Source of the DNA: JBDREC01 sp043820105 [NCBI: Pseudomonadota bacterium]
GTDB lineage: Bacteria; Bdellovibrionota_F; JAHFAK01
Direction: 5' to 3'
Length of the DNA: 10,400 nucleotides
Assembly (NCBI GenBank): GCA_043820105.1
Contig: JBDREC010000026.1
Coordinates: 1 to 10,400, forward strand
The translations under genes were made by a program, and so were the position numbers. Every line of letters begins with the position of its first letter. Positions within the stretch are counted from its first letter, which is position 1. The notes below the pieces were generated by a model that saw nothing but the letters and a program-made list of their open reading frames with translations, was not told the DNA's origin and searched no databases. Below are positions 7,642-10,400 of this stretch, one piece after another.

Positions 7642-7771
7642 TAAATTCTCGGATCCTAGACACCATTCCACTGTTGGAAATTTCCTTAAAGCTTTTTCCA
7701 TATCTTTACCCATCCATAAAATGATATCACAGACAGGGTAAAAATCGGGGGAATTTGAGGGAAATAGAAAG
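7642..7771 (-). pseudogene. Possible C-terminal remnant of an IS630/Tc1-type transposase
   Basis: Reading the minus strand from 7771 gives FLFPSNSPDFYPVCDII, then LWMGKDMEKALRKFP. The spacing and residues recall the end of the DDE domain in IS630/Tc1 transposases (P-x-x-SPDLNPIE-x-x-W...K), with NPIE decayed to YPVC. The frame has stops on both sides and no start. The match is short and was recognised by eye. Confidence 0.3.
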
Positions 7772-7861
7772 GAATAGAAATTAGAGATAACTTCTTGTTA
7801 AAGTTAAATATTTCTTTGTTTTCAAGGGGTTTTGAAATTGTTAAAAAATGCCCTTTTAGAT

Positions 7862-7884
7862 TTCAAATCTCGTCGCTCCCGTCA
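7862..7884 (+). pseudogene. 3'-end fragment of a tRNA gene, possible attachment-site remnant
   Basis: The sequence follows tRNA 3' geometry exactly. TTCAAAT (7862-7868) fits the T-loop, CTCGT (7869-7873) the 3' side of the T-stem, CGCTCCC (7874-7880) the 3' side of the acceptor stem and G7881 the discriminator base, then TCA in place of CCA. The 5' half of the T-stem does not pair (TAGAT precedes the loop) and no acceptor 5' strand lies upstream, so this is not a whole tRNA. A rho-independent terminator follows 6 bp later, as after many tRNA genes. Fragments like this commonly mark the far end of an integrated island. The isotype cannot be stated. Confidence 0.45.
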
Positions 7885-7889
7885 AAATT

Positions 7890-7926
7890 AAAAAAGGTTA
7901 AGTCTTCATTGACTTAGCCTTTTTTT
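7890..7926. terminator. Strong bidirectional rho-independent terminator
   Basis: Arms AAAGGTTAAGTC (7893-7904) and GACTTAGCCTTT (7911-7922) pair over 12 bp with one G-U, around the loop TTCATT; flanking A-T pairs extend the stem. A T-run follows on both strands, so it can end transcripts arriving from abiEii (stop at 7956, minus strand) and any plus-strand transcript from the tRNA fragment side. Confidence 0.85.
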
Positions 7927-7955
7927 CTTCTAGTTTCACCATCCATTTTCTTGAT

Positions 7956-8882
7956 CTAATTTAGCTGATTTAAATAATTAGAAAGGTTTTGCAATTGCTC
8001 TTGATGCTTAGTTTTATCCATCTTCTCAATATTGTGAATTTTCCATTTAACTCCAGGTAGCTTGGAAAAATTTCCCAGGCCTAATAAATTCCAATCTATT
8101 TCTTCTTGTTTCTTAAAATCAAGAAGAAATTTTTTTTCTTCATTTGTTAAAGTTTTTCTTATCAAACATGGCAGATTGATTTGTATATCCTCCAAATCTT
8201 TTAATGACACTTGTGCTCTGGTCATTCCCCTAAATTCCCTTTCATACACATTAGAAATATCCAAAATATTTGGATTTAATAGTTCGATAATTGGCCTGTT
8301 AGATTGAATAAGATATAGTAAAAATGTTTTTCTCAAAAGGTCTGAAATGCCTTCGTTTTCGAGTAATAATTTAATATCAAACAAGTCTCTTGGGTGCTGT
8401 CTATCCAGTGCAGCACATATTTTTCCTGCATAAATATCTTCAAAAGATAATACTTTCATTTTACAAGACATTTTAAATTCATCTTCTACATTTTTCTTAG
8501 TTTTAAGCAAAAATGGTTTATTAGCAGAACCTCGAATTATAAGGTTAACTTCTAATTTTATTAAAATATTATCTAAATTTAATATTAATCCTTTTAGAAA
8601 ACTTGATTTGCCTATTGTTTTAAAATTAAACCTTGCGGATGGAAAATAATGTGAAACTTGTTTTGATAAATCTTTTATGTTGCTTGTAATCTTATTAAGA
8701 CTTTCATCCCTTTCTTGTATAGGGAGATAGCATAAGTCAATATCAACAGATAGTCTTGGCAAATCCCTTATAAAATAATTTATTGCTGTCCCACCTTTTA
8801 ATGCAAAATCTTCATATTCATTTAAAAGAGGCAAAACTTTCAGCAAAAGTTCAACTTGTCTATTGTAAGAAATATTTTTCAA
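7956..8882 (-). CDS. abiEii: AbiEii-type nucleotidyltransferase toxin
   Basis: This 308-residue protein belongs to the AbiEii (formerly DUF1814) branch of the DNA polymerase beta-like nucleotidyltransferases. These are toxins of type IV toxin-antitoxin and phage abortive-infection systems, and members of the family can block growth reversibly. Visible motifs are LKGGTAINYF (28-37), then PRLSVDIDL with the paired metal-ligand residues Asp47 and Asp49. KLEVNLIIRG around 109-118 offers the third acidic residue, and YAGKICAALDRQHPRDLFDI (151-170) is the C-terminal family motif. Length and motif order are normal, so it looks intact. It starts with TTG, overlapping the antitoxin stop as TTGA; GAGGTG lies 5 nt upstream. 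The terminator at 7890-7926 ends the operon. Confidence 0.9.
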   Translation of the reverse strand: MKNISYNRQVELLLKVLPLLNEYEDFALKGGTAINYFIRDLPRLSVDIDLCYLPIQERDESLNKITSNIKDLSKQVSHYFPSARFNFKTIGKSSFLKGLILNLDNILIKLEVNLIIRGSANKPFLLKTKKNVEDEFKMSCKMKVLSFEDIYAGKICAALDRQHPRDLFDIKLLLENEGISDLLRKTFLLYLIQSNRPIIELLNPNILDISNVYEREFRGMTRAQVSLKDLEDIQINLPCLIRKTLTNEEKKFLLDFKKQEEIDWNLLGLGNFSKLPGVKWKIHNIEKMDKTKHQEQLQNLSNYLNQLN

Positions 8883-9670
8883 AAAAGCACCTCATCATCT
8901 TCATTAATTTCCTTTGGCACGGTTATTTGATATTTCCTGTTCAAGGTTCCACCTTTTACAATTTCTCGGTTTCCCTTTCCAAAGTCAATTTTTGATAAAT
9001 CCAAAGTTTTTACCCAATCAAAATTATATTTTTCAGCATAATACATAAATAGCCTTTTTGCTTTCACTGAATTACAATTTTCAAGAAGTTTTTGAACCAG
9101 ATCTGCTCTTAGATAATATAGACCTTCCATTAACAAAGCCGCTTCTTCAAAACTTTGCTTCTTTGGCAATAAATGCATCATTTCAATAGCCGCTCTTTCT
9201 TGTGAGGAGATCCTTATTGAATATTGACTGGAAACATCAAAAGAAATTAAACCCTCATCGTAGTTATTACTAAATAAATTCGTAGCGAAAAATGATATTC
9301 TCACATTCCATTTATAAGTCCTAAACCACTGAGGCAATTTGGTTCTGGCAGAAGAAAATAAAAATATTTCTGGTAGCTCCTGACTCAAATAATGAGCATG
9401 CCCGCCTAGCTGAAAGACTGTTTTAGCACCAACATGAACATCCAACTTTGAATGGTGCTGCAAAGCATACAAGCCGCCAGACCAGTTTATTTTATCCTTA
9501 TTTAATTTATAAGCACCTCTACCAACTTGCTCAAGCCACATGCTTTTTACATATTTGTGAATTAAGTCCTTACTATAACCCTTGGTTTGTAAATATTTCA
9601 AAGTACTTACAGATCCCCTAGGCCAATTTTCCAACAGCAGCTTTATTTTTGTTCTTTTTAGCTTACTCAT
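8879..9670 (-). CDS. abiEi: AbiEi-type antitoxin / transcriptional regulator
   Basis: The 263-residue protein has an N-terminal winged-helix region. SVSTLKYLQTKGYSKDLIHKY is the likely recognition part, and WLEQVGRGAYKL is the wing, typical of AbiEi antitoxins. The C-terminal antitoxin domain includes SAQERAAIE-like ISSQERAAIEMMHLLP and a C-terminal KYQITVPKE segment. AbiEi proteins repress their own operon by binding repeats in the promoter and neutralise AbiEii without forming a stable complex. ATG 9670 is preferred over ATG 9679 because 9679 lies inside the -10 box of the promoter. The predicted transcript starts at or within a base of 9670, so translation would be leaderless. The gene overlaps abiEii by 4 bp. 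Confidence 0.88.
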   Translation of the reverse strand: MSKLKRTKIKLLLENWPRGSVSTLKYLQTKGYSKDLIHKYVKSMWLEQVGRGAYKLNKDKINWSGGLYALQHHSKLDVHVGAKTVFQLGGHAHYLSQELPEIFLFSSARTKLPQWFRTYKWNVRISFFATNLFSNNYDEGLISFDVSSQYSIRISSQERAAIEMMHLLPKKQSFEEAALLMEGLYYLRADLVQKLLENCNSVKAKRLFMYYAEKYNFDWVKTLDLSKIDFGKGNREIVKGGTLNRKYQITVPKEINEDDEVLF

Positions 9671-9677
9671 AATACAC

Positions 9678-9706
9678 ATAATAGATTAAATATAAACACA
9701 AGTCAA
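9678..9706 (-). promoter_or_regulatory. Near-consensus sigma70 promoter of abiEi-abiEii
   Basis: On the minus strand, TTGACT (9706-9701) and TATTAT (9683-9678) are separated by exactly 17 nt. Counting 7-8 nt from the -10 box puts the start of transcription at 9671-9670, the first base of the abiEi ATG. No clear inverted repeat for AbiEi binding was found overlapping it. Confidence 0.75.
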
Positions 9707-9767
9707 TATTTATTTATTAATAGTTGCTTTTGTTAACTCTTGGTAAGCTAATTTAATTCTTTTTAAA

Positions 9768-9815
9768 CTCTGGCTATATCCTGGGATAATCCAGCAATTG
9801 AAATTAGTGCCAGAG
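9768..9815. repeat. Nested inverted repeat upstream of abiE
   Basis: CTCTGGC (9768-9774) and GCCAGAG (9809-9815) are inverted copies, enclosing a smaller hairpin CTGG-GATAAT-CCAG (9781-9794). The structure lies about 60 bp upstream of the abiE -35 box. It could be IS debris or a regulatory site; nothing decides between them. Confidence 0.5.
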
Positions 9816-9823
9816 TACATTAT
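9799..9823. repeat. Direct repeat, copy 1 of 25 bp
   Basis: It matches 9927-9951 at 23 of 25 bases, at a spacing of 128 bp. The shared core is TGAAATTAGTGCCAGAG. Confidence 0.85.
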
Positions 9824-9921
9824 GTGAGATTGTGCTTATTTTATCAATATTTCAATTTTGATAGCAGGTTCTTCGATTAAATCTAAAGTAATTATTGTTT
9901 TATAGCTGGTTTTATTTGAAA

Positions 9922-10194
9922 TTATGTGAAATTAGTGCCAGAGCATATTATAAGAGCATTGGGATCACAAACAAGATATTTATCAACCTTATCATGGATA
10001 ATATTTACCATCCATTGGGCCATTGGTCCCTCTTCAAAAGTAATACTTTTTTTACCCTTTATTGAACCAATATATTTTAAAACCATCAGCTCACTTGTAG
10101 AAACTGTCTCTGTCTCCAATAACTTGCCTCTTAAGTTAATTCTTGAAAAAGTTATTGACTTTGAATGCAAATCTGCTCCAATATAACTATTCAT
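9922..10194 (-). pseudogene. IS110-family transposase, N-terminal fragment
   Basis: The 90-residue reading frame begins MNSYIGADLHSKSITF, the characteristic start of IS110-family transposases, with the first catalytic Asp of the DEDD RuvC-like domain at residue 8. FEEGPMAQWM (about 54-63) supplies the expected Glu, and LVCDPNALI (about 78-86) matches the conserved strand before the missing part. Full-length members have roughly 300-400 residues, so the other two Asp residues and the C-terminal serine domain are lost. AAGGAGAG lies 5-6 nt upstream of ATG 10194, so the start is sound. The break coincides with a 25-bp direct repeat. No target duplication or right end of the element was found. 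Confidence 0.85.
9927..9951. repeat. Direct repeat, copy 2 of 25 bp, at the transposase truncation point
   Basis: The second copy of the 25-bp repeat coincides with the last readable codons (ICSGTNFT) of the IS110-type fragment. This suggests that the pair arose from the event that broke the transposase gene. Confidence 0.85.
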
Positions 10195-10221
10195 TGCGTC
10201 TCTCCTTCTTGTATCTTAATA

Positions 10222-10250
10222 ATAATATTGTTATACAACAATTTATACAG
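10222..10250 (-). promoter_or_regulatory. Possible promoter of the IS110-type transposase fragment
   Basis: On the minus strand, CTGTAT (10250-10245) and TATTAT (10227-10222) are 17 nt apart, about 30 nt upstream of the start codon. The -10 box is good and the -35 box weak. A small hairpin TTGTT-ATAC-AACAA (10228-10241) sits in the spacer. Confidence 0.35.
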
Positions 10251-10400
10251 AAGCGAGAGATACTTTTCATTATAATGGCACTATGAACATAATCTCTAAA
10301 AAAACGCTACCAATCCACCTATTCCATGATCTTCAAATTGAAATAAACTGGGAGTGAGCAATAAAAAGATGGCAAGACTGAGGTATAAAACGCATTCCGG

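Noticed and set aside
7511-7741. Plus-strand open frame of 76 codons
   Set aside because: There is no ribosome binding site and no recognisable family; the opposite strand reads as possible transposase debris, so it is not called.
7282-7955. CRISPR array or complete tRNA gene in the gene-poor stretch
   Set aside because: No regularly spaced repeats of CRISPR type are seen, and the tRNA-like piece lacks its 5' acceptor strand, D-arm and anticodon arm.
9715-9824. Minus-strand open frame of about 36 codons from copy 1 of the 25-bp repeat (YSGTNFNCW ... LTKATINK)
   Set aside because: It shares only the repeat with the IS110 fragment and does not match the C-terminus of IS110 transposases; there is no ribosome binding site.
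9926-10186. Plus-strand open frame opposite the IS110-type fragment
   Set aside because: It is a shadow of the transposase frame; the minus strand has the clear family start and ribosome binding site.
10283-10357. Plus-strand 24-codon frame (MNIISKKTLPIHLFHDL...) with TATAAT ending 6 nt before its ATG
   Set aside because: The -10 box is perfect but there is no -35 box; the frame stops after 24 codons and is not recognisable. It may be the broken start of a gene or chance.

Overview
The window is AT-rich, densely coded on the minus strand, and looks like a chromosomal island or accessory region of a low-GC Gram-negative bacterium. Signs of a Gram-negative host are a periplasmic-type solute-binding protein with a signal peptide, a two-transmembrane sensor kinase, a GT-C membrane glycosyltransferase and an AbiE toxin-antitoxin pair. 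The kinase H-box style (AHDVRKP) and the composition would suit a Bdellovibrionota/Oligoflexia-like or Legionella-like lineage. That placement is a guess from family flavour and was not tested.

Layout. 1-135: AT-rich DNA and two 24-bp tandem units that resemble an IS21-type terminus. 136-484: a wreck of a tryptophanase/tyrosine phenol-lyase gene, missing both ends and frameshifted. 582-2174 (+): an intact GT-C glycosyltransferase. 7190 down to 2117 (-): a tight five-gene operon made of a 71-residue small peptide, a radical SAM enzyme, a family 5 peptide-binding-type protein, a GNAT acetyltransferase and a sensor histidine kinase. 7191-7955: no intact gene; it holds the operon promoter, a tetranucleotide repeat, a possible IS630-like remnant, a 23-nt tRNA 3'-end fragment and a strong bidirectional terminator. 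7956-9670 (-): the abiEi-abiEii type IV toxin-antitoxin operon with a near-consensus promoter. 9680-10400: repeats and the first 90 or so codons of an IS110-family transposase.

The most interesting unit is the five-gene operon. A small, cysteine-free, basic/hydrophobic peptide with the best ribosome binding site of the group sits directly upstream of a radical SAM enzyme of about 290 residues. A secreted peptide-binding-type protein, an acetyltransferase and a membrane sensor kinase follow, linked by overlaps or gaps of a few bases. A modified-peptide (RiPP-like) or peptide-signalling system is the simplest reading: peptide made, modified by radical SAM and possibly GNAT, exported, then bound or sensed. 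This is inference; I do not recognise the combination as a described system.

The operon is damaged in two places. The radical SAM gene is split by an exact 14-bp tandem duplication; removing one copy restores one continuous 291-residue reading frame. The kinase ends in a receiver domain cut off just before its expected phosphoacceptor strand, at the point where the convergent glycosyltransferase gene begins to overlap it. With the tRNA fragment and the IS debris, this suggests a region under recent rearrangement. One possible arrangement is an island to the left of about 7885, with abiE in the flank.
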